64,000 nucleotides of DNA. Origin: Symbiodinium natans (lineage: Eukaryota; Sar; Dinophyceae; Suessiales; Symbiodiniaceae). Where the stretch lies: contig CAJNDS010002074.1 in assembly GCA_905221605.1 (NCBI GenBank), forward strand, positions 61,001 through 125,000. The letters are read 5' to 3'. The notes beneath the pieces were generated by a model. The model was not told where the DNA came from and ran no database searches. It was given only the letters and a program-made list of their open reading frames with translations. Positions 33,186 through 45,800 of this stretch are shown here, one piece after another (positions within the stretch are counted from its first letter, which is position 1; the number at the start of each line of letters is the position of its first letter). A program made the translations under genes and the position numbers.

Positions 33186-35278
33186 CTCGAGGATTCCGAA
33201 GAGCGAGAGGTGGTACGCAGCACACCAGAAGCCCCCGGCAGCCGCCACCTGGCATCCAAGAACTGGCTGCCGGAGGTTTTCTCCGCTGGCTGGGATGGGC
33301 CAAGCGGCATCGGGCCCAAAAACATTGCTGATCTCCTGCATGTCCGGCACGTAGGTCCCATCCTGCCAGCTCGAACTCTACGCTTCCGCCCTGACCAGCT
33401 CAGCACGACTGCATGCTGGAACCTCGGACCAAGTGTTGTTATCGTTCAGAAAGGCGCACACGGCATCCGTGAAGTTGTTCGCAGAGAGCCTGCCAGCTTT
33501 CTTCAACTTCTCTTCTAACTTGAGGCAATCCATGATTACGACGCTCCATGACACTCCGTCGCGTGGCTGATGTCACGGGGCTGATGTCACGAGGGGCCCT
33601 GTGCTGTTGCAAGGCACGGTGGCGAAACTCCACCCGCCTCATGTAGATGGGGTTCGAAAAGCTCGGAACAACCTAGGCAGACAGCCCAGTGACTATCCTT
33701 TGTGGCAACCAACGCGAGGGCACCGTGCGGATTTTTAAAGCACGGAGAAACCATGGAGAATGCACAGGCAGTGCTTGGACGGAACGACAAGCAGAGGGAG
33801 GATGGCTTCATTTGAGCTTGAGCAAAGGTGTACCACTGGCACAAGTAAGTATAGTAAGTGCAAGCAAGCTTCCAGAACCTGCGGGCCACTGAACTGGTCC
33901 AGCTCAAGAAAGCTCACCTGTGTCCCACTGTCCGAGCATCTGCTTCTTTCAAGCGCTGGGCGCTGGCCTCCACCATCTTGTAGCCAAGCTTGAGATCCTT
34001 CCCTTGAGCCGTGCGCACACTCCTGGGCACGGTCTCATGCTCAACAGTTCTCAAGAGGCAGAGTCACTCAACCCGGCTCAGAAACGAACAGGCAACCGAA
34101 CTTGATCTCCCACCGCCCACACATTAACCCTAAGGCCCTAAACAGCTCATGGACATATTTGCCGTCTGGGTCTCCATCCCTCTGCAGCCTCCCACGCCAC
34201 AGGCAGGCCCAACGCTTGCACATCTGCTATGTCCAGCACGACTTCCAAGACCTCTGGCTTCATTCGTGGGAATTGCGGTGCTGGTGGTACTCATGGGCGG
34301 GGGGGGGGGAGGGCGATGCCCTATGATTCAAAAGCGTTTGTTTCTGCAGTCGGCATGCGTGAAACGTTTGTAGCTGTCCCAGCATCGGGCTTGTGTAAAC
34401 TGGGATAATCTGGGAAATGTCTGCAAAGAATCTGTGAAATACAGCTCGATCGCAGATTGCAATTGTGGTCACGTGATAAATCACCAAGCAAAGACACAAA
34501 ACACAGATACATCACAAAATAACCAAATGCCCAAAGCCGGCCTTTACCACGAAATCAGACTTACAACAGACTCCCTCTATGAAGGCAGCAGGATCAGGAA
34601 TGCTCGGAACCGGAAGGTCATCTTAAAGCGCAGGCCCCTGAGCAACTTCGACCTGTGCGCTGCTCAGGTCGCCACAGAAACAGCTGCATAGGGTGAGCTG
34701 ATGGAGGACTGGAGCCTCAAGACACAGGCTTGCTGCTCATGCTGTTCAGCTGCACAAATGTGATGGCCAGCGTGACTGGGGAAGGCAGAGGTTCCCAACG
34801 GAGGCGCATTGACATGGAGTATCGAGTATCGAAGAGCAACGCACAATTGTGCAGAGCTGTAGGCGACAGGCCCTGTCGGGATGGCTATCGGCACCGTGGG
34901 ATCGTAGATCGTCGCCAGCTTCAAGAACTGTGAAGAGCTACCCCTGGGCGCGTCTTGTGCATCCAGAACTGAAAAAGCTCGCAGCGTGCCAAGCAAAGTG
35001 CGGGCGAGCTGCGCGCTGGGAAGCGGAAGAGTGATCAAAGCTAGCGAGGTCCCAGCTACCGGACTTGGCTCGGGGATAAGCACCTCGGCTGATGCCCTCG
35101 TGCTCATGGACTGTCTCGTAAAGAAAGGAAGCCTCTGTGCTATACATGCCGTGTCGTACGTTTTGGCTTTCAGGGCTTCGCTCTTGCCATGGAAGTGCCG
35201 CCTAGTCGCTGGAATGTATGGGTTTTGCATCTGTTGACTGATCGCATCGGCAGCCAGCGAACTCGTCAATGTCAAGAC
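33186..35278 (-). CDS. unrecognised gene, tandem copy 1
   Basis: Consecutive minus-strand blocks are conserved with copy 2 immediately downstream. In transcript order: VLTLTSSLAADAISQQM (from 35278, after CCGCAG|); EVLIPEPSPVAGTSL and ALITLP (from 35083, after GCCGAG|); ATIYDPTVPIAIPTGPV (about 34920); PEVLEVVLDIADVQAL (about 34255); VRTAQGKDLKLGYKMVEA (about 34010); VSFLELDQFSG (about 33915); EEKLKKAGRLSANNFTDAV then CAFLNDNNTW (about 33520); DGTYVPDMQEISNVFG (about 33368); and the 63-nt exon 33248-33186 with GGFWCAAYHLSLFGILE ending GAG|GC. Conservation of protein rather than DNA between the copies shows these are coding. One block (about 34650) has an in-frame stop and shift relative to copy 2, so this copy too may be damaged, or that block is misread. 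Function unknown; no enzyme or membrane signature is obvious. Confidence 0.5.
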
Positions 35279-35684
35279 CTGCGGGGAATTCTATTGTTCG
35301 CCTCTGGCATCTGGGCTCCCAGCATGGCATTAAGCGAAGACACAGGCTACAGCATCGCTCCCTCTCAATTCCAGGAATTCCTGTGTGATCTCTCAGCGTG
35401 GAAAGTAGGGCGAACATGGCGGACATGTTCCACTCACCGTCATCACATGGACCTTGCTCTGGAGAGTTTGCGCCACGGACTCCGGAGCCGGACTGGCGCT
35501 CACCATGCGGGTTGTCGTCGTGGCGTCGACCTGTCAATCTGTCAGCACGATTGCCGGAATGAGCAGCAACCTTCGAGTTGTGTTCCATGACAATGCGAAC
35601 TGACGTCCGACATGGTCCGACAGTCTGCATTGTGGTTTGTCACCTAGAGCCTTAGAGCAATTAGACTAATTCATGGCTAACGGC

Positions 35685-37608
35685 CTCCAGGATTCCGAAG
35701 AGCGAGAGGTGGTACGCGGCACACCAGAAGCCCCCGGCAGCTGCCACCTGGCATCCAAGAACTGGCTGCCGGAGGTTTTATCTGCGTTTGGCTAGGATGG
35801 GCCAAGTGGCGGCGGCCCCAAAAACACTGCTGATCTCCTGCATGTCCGGGGCGTAGGTGCCATCCTGCCAGCTCCACTTCTACGCTTATGCCCTCACAAG
35901 CTCAGCACGTTCTCCGGACCTCGGACCAAACGTTGTTACTGTTCAGAAAGGCGCACACGGCATCCGTGAAGTTCTTGTCAGAGAGCCTGCCAAATTTCTT
36001 CAGCTTCTCATCTGAAGCAAGCCATATCTAGCCATATCTACGACACTCCGTCGCGTGGCTGATGTCATGGAGAGCTTTGTGCTGTTGCAAGGCACGCTAG
36101 TGAAACTCCACCCGCCTCATGTAGATGGGGCCCCATGAGTTCGGAACGCCCTTCGCAGACAGTGGCAAGAACTGGATCTAGCATCTATCCTGCTACTGTG
36201 TAGGTTTAGCAACCAACGTGGGGGCACCGTACGGATACGCGCAGCACCGTGAATCCATGGAGAATGCACAGACCGTGCTTGGACGGAACACCAAAAAGAA
36301 AAGGGAGGGTGCCGGCTTCATCTGAGCTTGAGCATAGGTGCACTGCTAGCAAGCAAGCCAGTGCAAGCAAGCTTCCAGAACCCGTGCGTTACCGGAAAAG
36401 TCCAGCTCAAGAAAGCTCACCTGTCAGACAGGTTGCAGCTGGCCCACACGGCCTGTCTCGAGGTGGTTCCTTCTCCGAGCATCTGATTTTGTCAAGCGCC
36501 GGCCTCCACTACCTTGTAGCCAAGCTTGAGATCCTTCCCTTCAGCTGTTTGCACGCTCCTGGGCACAGTCTCAGTCTCAATTAGTTCTCAAGAGGCAGAG
36601 TCTTTCAACCCCCGGTTCAAACACCAGCAGGCAACCGATATTGATCTCTAAACCGCCCACACATTCACTTATAGCTGCCATCCGGGTCGCAATCCCTGCA
36701 CTGTCGCCGCAGGTAGGTCCAACGCTTGCACATCTGCGACGCCAAGCTCGACTTCAAGGACCTCTGGCTCAGATCTCACATTGAAGCAGCAGGCTCGGGA
36801 ATGCTTGGATCATCTTGGAACGCAGGCCCCAGAGCAACTTCGATCAGTCCGCACTGCTCAGGTCGCCACAGAAACAGCTGCATAGGGTGAGCTTATGGAG
36901 GACTGCAACCTCGCATCGCAGGCTCGCTGCTCAGACTCTTAGACTACACACACATACACACACACACACAGCAGGCTCTCACCTGCACACTCGTGATGGT
37001 CGTGCGTGACCTAGTGTGAGCTGTGAGGCCTTCGCGTAAGTGAGATGCAGAAGTCACCAACACACAGGTCGCACTGACATGGAGTATGGCAGAGCTGAGC
37101 ACAGTGATGCAGGGTTGTAGGGGACAGGCGCTGTCGGGATGGCTATCGGCACCGTAGGATCGTTGATCGTCGTCAGCTGGAGGATTCCTGAAGATGTCTG
37201 CCTGATTCCATATCTTACGCCCAGATCTGAAAACCATAAACCCTAAACCCTAAACCCTAAACCCTAAGCCCTAAACCCTAAACCCTCACAGTGCTTGTGT
37301 AGTGCTTGCGAGTGGCGGGTCGGGAGTCGGAAGACTGATCAGACCTAGAGAGGTCCCGGCTGCTGGATTGGGCTCGGGTATGACCACCTGGGCCCCCGGT
37401 GCAGAGAAAATGCCCCCAAAGGTTCGCTCCTTGCCATTTGCCATAATTTTAATAATAATAATAATAACAATTATAACAGTAATAATGATGATAATAATAA
37501 TACTAAGAATAGTAATGAAAACATGTGCTGCTAAGGCGCTGCAACTTCGGGAGTCTGCATAGCTTGACTGAGTGCATCGGCGACAAGCCCACTCGACAAC
37601 GTCAAGAC
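35685..37608 (-). pseudogene. unrecognised gene, tandem copy 2, partly decayed
   Basis: Same block order and strand as copy 1: VLTLSSGLVADALSQAM (from 37608, after CATCAG|); VVIPEPNPAAGTSLGLISLP (from 37387); NDPTVPIAIPTAPV (about 37180); QLFLWRPEQCGLIEVA and PSIPEPAA (about 36890-36790); PEVLEVELGVADVQAL (about 36770); VQTAEGKDLKLGYKVVEA (about 36560); GRLSDKNFTDAVCAFL (about 36000); and the 63-nt exon 35747-35685. Damage relative to copy 1: the FTDAVCAFL block runs into a stop after a short deletion, and the QEIS block meets a TAA where copy 1 reads SGEN. A trinucleotide ATA tract (37448-37515) has grown inside the interval between the first two blocks. Probably a pseudogene, although undetected introns could explain some breaks. 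Confidence 0.5.
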
Positions 37609-38151
37609 CTGATGGGGCGATTCTGACTCGTGGTCCCTCTCGTGCCACTTTTGACATCCAAGGTGATATTATGCAGATGAAGCACATGTTCCATACTTCG
37701 CGGCTGTCGACAGAGGGACCAGTCTATAGACATCCAAACCCCGCAACGACATGTTGCTAGCCCTGGAAAGCCCCGATGGCACACATTTCAGCTATCACTG
37801 CAGGAAACAGCATCGGCTCTTGCAACGTTATGGTAGCGCAGTCAAGGAATGCTGTTACAGCTGGTTACTACAACGCGACAAGGGCACAACATCCTACGAC
37901 TGCACAAGACTCAACCGGCTTGGAGAATGCTCATCGGGACCTTGTTCTGCAGGTTCTGCGCCACAGGCACCGGCGTCGTCGTTGGCTGTGGCGTTGTGGT
38001 TCCCGAAGCCTAGGTCCACTGAATCCCTTGGCCATTGACAAGATTCCATGATACATACCGGAATTCGGGGCATGATCGCCCACCTGGTGCTTCGACCCTA
38101 AACCCTAAACCCCAAACCCTAAACCAGGTGTGCTCCAGCAACGAGCGGGAC

Positions 38152-38208
38152 AAAGATCCCGAAGAGGCCGAAACCGCGGCTGGCCACGCACCAGAATCCG
38201 TTCAGGTC
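38152..38208 (-). pseudogene. isolated 'GFWC' exon, fifth copy
   Basis: A 57-nt block after ATCTGAG|, encoding DLNGFWCVASRGFGLFGIF and ending TTT|GT. It keeps the length class and phase of the 60-63 nt exon in the duplicated gene. It is surrounded by telomere-like blocks and has no recognisable partner exons nearby, so it is probably a remnant. Confidence 0.4.
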
Positions 38209-38282
38209 CTCAGATTTAGGGTTTAGGGTTCAAGGTTCAGGGTTTAGGGTTTGGGGTTTAGGGTCTACAAACTCATACCTCA

Positions 38283-38376
38283 GGATATTCCCCTACTAAC
38301 AGTCCTTAATAAGGGATTATAGTAGGGGGTACTTTAATCCCTATTAAGGACTGTTCGTATAAGGGGGAACATCCCA
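38283..38376. mobile_element. short palindromic element, family 1, copy 3
   Basis: Left arm GGATATTCCCCTACTAACAG, right arm CTGTTCGTATAAGGGGGAAC then ATCCCA. The left tip is slightly degraded (ATATTC for ATGTTC). Confidence 0.75.
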
Positions 38377-39682
38377 ACTCATGCACCCAAGAGCAATTAC
38401 AGAAAGCTGTGCCAGCGAGACTCAAGCAATGATCAAATGCGAGCGCAGCACCCATGCAACAGCAACTCACTTGGAAGGGCATGTTGTTCTTGCAAAGATC
38501 CCAATGTGCCCAGGATTTCGAAGCTTCATTACAAGGCTGGGGGAGGGGCGCAGAAGCGTCGAGCAAACAAGGGAAACCAAAATCAAAGAAGAAACCGCAG
38601 GGAGCAGCAAGGCAAAGAGCTCAGCAGTAGCAGAAGGGTCGCCATGAGCAGCGGCAGCCGCAAGCATCACCACCAGCGGACGGAAACGTTGAAGCCTACT
38701 GTCGTCTGATTTGGCTGCGGCAAGAATCCCAACTCGTCTGCGTTTTCTGAATGTAGCTTGCGTTATTTTCAGAACTTGATGCCGTGGCCGTCAATGTTTT
38801 TGTTGTTTAACTTAATCTTCCGTGCTTTCGGACTCTAAACCCTAAGCCCTAAGCCCTAAACCCTAAACCCAAAACCCTAAACCCTAGACCGCCCTCTTCG
38901 CTTTGGGAGGCCCAAGACTTGCATACGCGGCACTGTCGTGATGCCTGCTGCCTGCAGTTCTGCGACACTCGGGCGAGAAACCGCCGCCTTTCAGGGGCAC
39001 ATGCGGCAGAGTCGGGACAAAAGCTACATGAAGGGTTTAGGGTTTAGGGTTTAGGGTTTAGGGTTTAGGGTTTAGTACCATGAAGATTCATGAAGATACA
39101 TGAAGATACTTCGTAGTGCCATGAAGGGCCCTCAACTAAATCCAGTCTCCTGCTTCCACAGATTGTCGCGACCCAGGCGAATGCAGGATGCGGTTGCAGG
39201 GTACGATGTGTTCTGAGTCAACCTGCCAGGGCAACCAGATTCCAGAGCTGCAAAACATGGATGCTGCTGCATGAATACTAAAAGTGTGAAATCGAAGCAT
39301 GCACTAACGCCCAGGCAAGAACACACAAGTCCGCGACCCTTCAGCCTCCAGTACGTCTTCCCAGTAGCATTCGACGCCTTGATGCATGTTGACGCAGGAG
39401 CAAGATCAAACCATGCACTCCAAATATAACTGTACCTACAAGCCCCCTAAGTCCCCTAAGTAGGCGATAAGTAGACTTATGACTGGGGTTATACGGTTAT
39501 AAGTTACAAGCACCCATGAACCTCCAAGTGCTCTCCAGCGACGATGGCATTAGACCGTCTCCATGTATTCTGCATAGAACAGCATGCCTCCCAACCCTTC
39601 AACGATGCAGCAGGATGGAGTATGTTTCCACTGTCGGTGGCATCTTCCTACTGTGGAAACTGTGAGCTCTGATTGAAGCAAC

Positions 39683-40103
39683 TCATTTAAAATCACCTTC
39701 TTGGCAGTATTGCCTTCGATGAGCCCTCACTTGTCGGAATTCTTTTTCAGCCGTTCTCAACGAGAACCGAAGTCCTCCATCCCTTTCTGCCGTACTCTGC
39801 TTACTGTCTAGTTCTTTTCTGCTAAACACGAGATCTGGACACCCCTTCCACGCTGCTTGATCAAGTTGGCCGCAAGGCATGTTGCAGATTCTCGTGGCAA
39901 AACCAGACAACAAGCTCAGTTGATTGCAAGCTAAGGCACCACAACATCAATGTAGGTCCCAGATTGGACGGTCGCCAGGTCTGCCTTTGCTGCTGTCGAG
40001 TGCTGAAAGGATGCTCAAGCAGGTTGATTTCAGCCGCAGCACTTCGCATATTCACAATAGTGCAAGCTGGCAGCATAAAGAAAATGATCTCCAAGCGTGC
40101 CAT
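39683..40103 (-). CDS. putative exon(s), unrecognised
   Basis: Two overlapping minus-strand frames look protein-like: 40103-39861 (MARLEIIFFMLPACTIVNM, then AAAEINLLEHPF) and 39913-39683 (LDQAAWKGCPDLVFSRKEL, then RTAEKEFRQVRAHRRQY). A frame switch between them would need a splice or indel that I could not place. No family recognised. The rest of 38.4-42.8 kb shows only repeats, elements and weak frames. Confidence 0.28.
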
Positions 40104-40710
40104 TTGTATTGTTGATAGAAAGAGTCCTCAAGTCTCACGGTGTCAGGCAAATGTAGACTTCCAAACACTGCTACTTGTCGGAACCAGGTTTCCGCCCCGC
40201 AATGCCAATGAGACAAGCATCTCCCCGGCCACAGGGTGATATGGAGCACTGGCAGGTAGCCAAGCTGACAATTGCGCGCGGTGGTCTACAGCTGAGACCT
40301 GTGCTCTACACGCGAGATGCTCAAGCTGCCTCTCAGCCACCAAAGCATCTAGTGACAAGGGCTACTGCACCGGAGCCGCTACAGTGACCTTTTCCGAGCA
40401 ATGAAGGAATCGCACGATACAGAAGCCGCCAAAGCTGACGCTACCTATCCAAGTAGGGCCCCAACCAGGAGAGCCGGGTAGGCAAGCTGCTGGAGATACC
40501 TTGAGCTCATTCTTGCAACGAGCTTAGCAAGCCAATGTCTTCAACATTCAACATCTGCTGCAACAAAGGCTGCACTTACGACAGCCAGGCTGCACCTGCG
40601 AGAACGCAGCAAAGGCCGAGCCAGCATCGCCAACTCCAGTTGTCGCAACTTGTATCAAAGAGGGCGGCCTGGACTCAACGAAGCCAGTCACGGCTGGCGG
40701 CTTCCAACAT

Positions 40711-40832
40711 AAACGGGGGTCTCCGAAATTAGGGGTACCTTCTTGGTGTCCTTCTCACAAGGGAATCCTAGTATGTGGGGGGGTGTTTTTTGGGGGGTCC
40801 CCGACTTTCGTAAACTCCCATACAAGTACGTA
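40711..40832. mobile_element. family-2 palindromic element
   Basis: Starts GGGGGTCTCCGAAATTAGGG, with GGTACC next. The interior has CACAAGGGAATCCTAGTATG, and it ends GACTTTCGTAAACTCCC. Directly after it comes a dispersed repeat (TTCGCCTCGGC...GAAGCATCTGGAACAAGC) also seen at 42413-42500 and, diverged, at 14505-14600. Confidence 0.7.
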
Positions 40833-41082
40833 TTCGCCTCGGCCCTGGCCGAGAAGCATCTGGAACAAGCATCCAAGAACCGGCCTCCTTCCTCCCACAC
40901 CCCAACAACCCAGCCTCCCCCCTCCCGTGCCAGCTGTGGGAGCTGAGATCGTCCTGGGACCCCCTTCAACCTCTTGGGTTTATACAGGTCGGTTGCTCTG
41001 CGGCAGTTATTTCCTCGACCTGCAGTCGTCTCCCGTACCTGCAACCCTAGACCGAACACTGATGAGTCATTCGGACATGTAG

Positions 41083-41355
41083 CAACCCTAAACCCTAAAC
41101 CCCAAACCCCAAACCCCAAACCCCAAACCCCAAACCCTAAGCAAGCCTTGGCGATCAAACGAGCCAAGCTTCGGGTCTGAAGTGTACGGATTCGTCAGCA
41201 AGGTAAATCCCAGAACAATGCCAGCCGGCACATCGTCTCGAACAAGCGTCACCTTCAATGTCGTGTTGACTAGGGTTTAGGGTTTAGGGTTTAGGGTTTA
41301 GGGTTTAGGGTTTTGGGTTTTGGGTTTTGGGTTAGGGTGTAGGGTTTAAGGTTTA
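41083..41355. repeat. CCCCAAA block and TTTAGGG block
   Basis: At 41083-41142 the units are mostly CCCCAAA. At 41273-41355 they are TTTAGGG passing into TTTTGGG. Opposite strand orientation within 200 bp. Confidence 0.9.
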
Positions 41356-42616
41356 GATGCTGACTCGGGCGACGCGCGTGCCTGCATCTTGGTGAGGTCT
41401 GCACTGGCCGCATCCAAAGCCACGGATACCAAGGGGCTCAGTTCTTGGACCACCTAGGTGACCGGCACTGACCATCGTCAGTGCAAAGGCGACTCGCTAC
41501 TGACAAAGAGCTCTACTACCGACTACGTAGATCCATGATGATGATGCTTCTATGCTAATTCTCGTCTTATGATAGAAATACATGTTATACATACACTATA
41601 TTTTGTGATAAGATGTAGACTTATTTGTTCTGAGATATTTCTGACATTTTACGGTATATTGCGATAACAGAATATATGAATAAGTGTGTGTATATATATA
41701 TACATATACCGCCACAGGAGCTGGAGGCCAGAAACTGACATGAACAAGCATTGGCTCCTACAAGCCTGGCGTTAAGAACTGCTTGGGGTTAACTTCCGAA
41801 AGTTGCATAAGCCCAGTCTGTGAACCCAGAGGGACAGCATTGGAGCGGAGCAGCATCGGAAAAGAACGAGTTCACAATTTCGTGCTGGGCGCATTTTTGT
41901 GCACAGTAAAACGCACGAGCTCTCAACGTTGTCAGCATGAGGTCCCTTGCTGCCATCCTAGACGTCTAAATGAGTTTGGCTCCGTCACTTCCTGGTCTTT
42001 ACATTGTGTGGGAAAGGGCGGAATTTTCGCAAAACTACACCAGCATGTACGAACCTCTCCATTCCCCCCAGCGATCCTAACTTCCTTTTCCTGTTTCTTC
42101 GGAGCCTCCGCCCTTCGTAGTACGACAAGCTTGGGGAAGGGTTTTGCTGGCCCCTGGTGCAGCTCTAGGGGGCCCGTGATCGCGGCTACACTACCACCGG
42201 TGTTGCTACCCTCTGCGCCCCAGCCCACAAAGCAAGCGCAAGAAGCCCCAGAAAGCCAAAACTCGCTCAGAGCTTTTGGGTTTAGGGTTTAGGGTTTAGG
42301 GTTTAGGGTTTAGCAGCAATGACACGACTGAGCTCGGGGCGAAAACAGACAAGGCCTTCACGGTCGTGACGGGTGGGCTTCCAATCCATTGACCTGGGTG
42401 GTTGTCAAAAAACTCGCCTCGGCTTCCTGCCGAGAAGCGTCTGGAACAAGCAGACCCGGATCGGGCCTCCTTCCCCGCAACCCAACCCTTCCCCCATGCA
42501 AAATTTTCTGACCCCCCCCGGCCGTGTGGGACCCCCCGCAATCGCTTGGAGGAGCTGCAAACCGATGCCGTGGAGGGTCCCGCCTGTCCATGGCTCCTAC
42601 CGGGGAGTGCCTCAAA

Positions 42617-42712
42617 ACCACCCCGCACCCCCCCCTCCCCCTCCCACCCCCCCCTCCCCCCCCCCCCCCCCCCCTCCCCCCCCCCCCCCCCGCCCCCGCC
42701 CACCCCCCCTCC
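42617..42712. repeat. long C-rich tract
   Basis: About 95 bp of nearly pure C on the plus strand. Similar tracts lie at 3738-3783, 50886-50924 and 62630-62645, and a G tract at 47905-47924. The poly-Pro and poly-Gly frames here are artefacts. Confidence 0.95.
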
Positions 42713-42878
42713 TTTCCTGTCCTGGGGCCGGCCGGGCTGCCGAGGCGGCGCGCGCAAGCGTTTACAATTAATTTTCGGGTTTAGGGTTTGGGGTTTAGGG
42801 TTTGGGGATCCCTATTATGATGCGGCACCTAATATTTAGGGTACCCCAAAAGGGATCATCATTTTGACAATCACCCAC

Positions 42879-45800
42879 CTGGGTCGAAGCCAGCTGGTCC
42901 GCTTAGAGGGTTTCCTGCACTGAGGCTTCGAATATTCCAATCCCACGGGCTCCACACAGCATTTGGCGATGTGATGCTTGCTTTACCTAGGTTGCCCTTA
43001 GAACCTGAATAAAAACAACATTTTAATATCCTCTTGGGGTTTATATAAACAAAAGAAAAAAAACACCAAGGGGGATAGAGTTACGCTCTGCGCGACCATT
43101 CGCAAAGTCGTGCGCGGTGCCGGTGCCATCCTCCCCGGGAACCCCGAAGACGTCGATGAAGTTGTCGAGTGAGTCGACGATTGCGATGTTGTCGTTTCCG
43201 TTCGAGTTTGCCGCACTTCCTGGTGGAGCTGACTGATCACAGGTGGCTGGTGAGTACACGGCGTCGAAGACGGTCTTGTTATTGCAGATGAGATAGAAGC
43301 TGCCAGCTGGTAGCACGATGCCATCAAGAACCACTGCCGACGCGGCTGTGTAAGCGGCATTTCCATTCCTTACAGACCCCACGAGAGGTTCTTCTTTTGC
43401 TTTGGAGGAAGGGGCCATTGACGTGTTAGCCTTCCAAAGAAAGCCCTAGCACCAGACAGCAGAAATACTTGCAGAACTGCAGAAGGGGTTTCGACCATCG
43501 CACCAGACGCAAACCTGAGCGGCTGCACGCTCAAAATCCCGCAAAAGAAGGAGGACTTCTAAGAAGCATGCCGGAGTCTAAACCCCAAACCCCAAACCCC
43601 AAACCCCAAACCCCAAACCCCAAACCCCAAACCCTAAACCCTAAACCCTAACACAAAAAGAGGCAAAGCTCCCCAAACTCAGCGGAGGATCCCTGGAGGT
43701 CAATGCCACCAACGGAGTAGAACTCGACAAACCTGCCAGCTGGGATGCTGCCGGGATCGGCAATCTCCGTGATCAGCACCTGGCATTTAGGGCTTTATTT
43801 AGGGTTTTTAAATGTTGCAAACCCATTTAGGGTATCTTTACTGTCAAAAACGCATTTAGGACTTTTATGTTAAAAAGCCCTAAAAGAGTCACCACTTGCT
43901 CGGGCATGCGCCGAATTACGCACCACTGACGCAGATTAGCGAGCACATGGGCCAAACCTCTCTTAGTCTCTTGCATCCGAGGCGCGTCAGCTGTACGTGT
44001 CGTCGTCGTGGTGGCTGCCTCCGTGGTGGTGGACGTCGTGGTGGTAGTCGTCGTAGTAGTTGTGGTGGTGGTGGTGGTGGTAGTGGTGGTGGTGGTAGTT
44101 GTCGTTGTGGTGGTAGTCGTCGTAGTTGTGGTGGTAGTAGTGGTGGTTGTCGTGGTGGTAGTGGTGGTGGTGGTAGTTGTCGTTGTGGTGGTAGTCGTCG
44201 TAGTTGTGGTGGTGGTTGTGGTGGTGGTAGTGGTGGTGGTGGTGGTAGTGGTAGTGGTGGTGGTAGTGGTGGTAGTGGTTGTCGTGGTGGTTGTCGTGGT
44301 GGTTGTCGTGGTGGTTGTCGTGGTGGTGGTGGTTGTGGTGGTGGTTGTGGTGGTGGTGGTAGTCGTGGTTGCCTCAGAGGGTGTCGTACTGACCGCAGCT
44401 GCGCATGACTGCCCGTGAATACTTGCATCGACTCGCAGACAGGACTCTGACTACAACCCCTGCAGTGCATCGACATGTGGCCGTTGGCCTAGCCTGCAAT
44501 GGTTGAGTCCTCCTTCTCCCGAAACCCTAAACCCCAGACCCTAAACCGAGCCGGGGGAGGAGGCCCTAAACCCTAAACCTGAAACCCAGGGCATGGTGCT
44601 TCGATCTGAGAGTGCTCGATTGCAGCAGCAACATGCAGCTAGCGAAGCACCGATGCCAAAGATAGACCGAAAGGGGGGGACCCAAAAAAACAGTCAGAAG
44701 AAAGGTAATCACAACAAAACAATCGACACATATTCTAATAAAAGACAGCCTAGGGATGCTTGGTTACAAAGCTGGCTCTGTCAACTATGCACCCGACGCA
44801 CACAACCGCCGTGCCATTGCACTGCGTCGGACAGCCACCGCAGCTGGCACAAGTGAAGAGATCCTCGTCTTCCTGAACAGGCAGGGCAGGCTCTCTTCCC
44901 AAAAGCAACTGTCCAAGTGTGGGCGGGGTAGGGGGACTGTACAACTGACTTCAACAATAATATAATATGTCAATATAACCACATAACAATCTAACAATAT
45001 AGGAACATATAAACCTGATAATCTAATAAGACAACAATATAATTATGAAGTATAACAATCTATATTATACACCCTATACTGTACACTATATACGCTATAT
45101 ATATATATACACTTCCTCTCTACTTTTTCTTATACTATATACTATGTTTATTATATTAAATTTGATTATATTACATATTACATATTACATATTACATATT
45201 ACATATTACATATTACATATTACATATTACATATTACATATTACAGATTACAGATTACAGATTACAGATTACATATTACATAGCAAGTGCTCTTTCATTT
45301 TTTGTCCCAGAAGGAGAAATGGTCAAAAGTCACAACCCGATCTATATCATGACATAAAAACCTCAGATTAGATTCGGGCACCTGCCAGACCCCAAGACAA
45401 AACTCAACCAAATCAAGCAAAGCCGCACATTTCTCGCAGTTGCATTCTCCATCATTCCTCTGCGCCATGGGAATCCAGCATCTCTCACAGGCAAAGAAGG
45501 TTTCTCCTTCTGTCAATCCGCACCCCATGCCAGTTCCACACTGGCCCGTGGTAGGGCAGCTGCAAGACGTGCAATCCCATCGAGTCTCATCTTCACACTG
45601 ACTACAGTCGCACTTGTTGTCGTTTGTAGTGGCATTTGGCAACTGGCAACCGTCAATACACTCGAACTTAACCTCGGCTGCAGGCCAGCAAGATGCGTAG
45701 GTGAAACAAATCATGCAAGTTCCAGCAGGTGTCCTGCAAGAAACAAGTATACACTGTGCCGGTCACGAGAACTTGATGTTTTTGTTTAATGTTCTTCCTG

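Noticed and set aside
44008-44418. Plus-strand poly-Val and poly-Gly frames
   Set aside because: The variation pattern fits the minus-strand threonine frame, which also joins in phase to neighbouring exons; the plus-strand frames are shadows.
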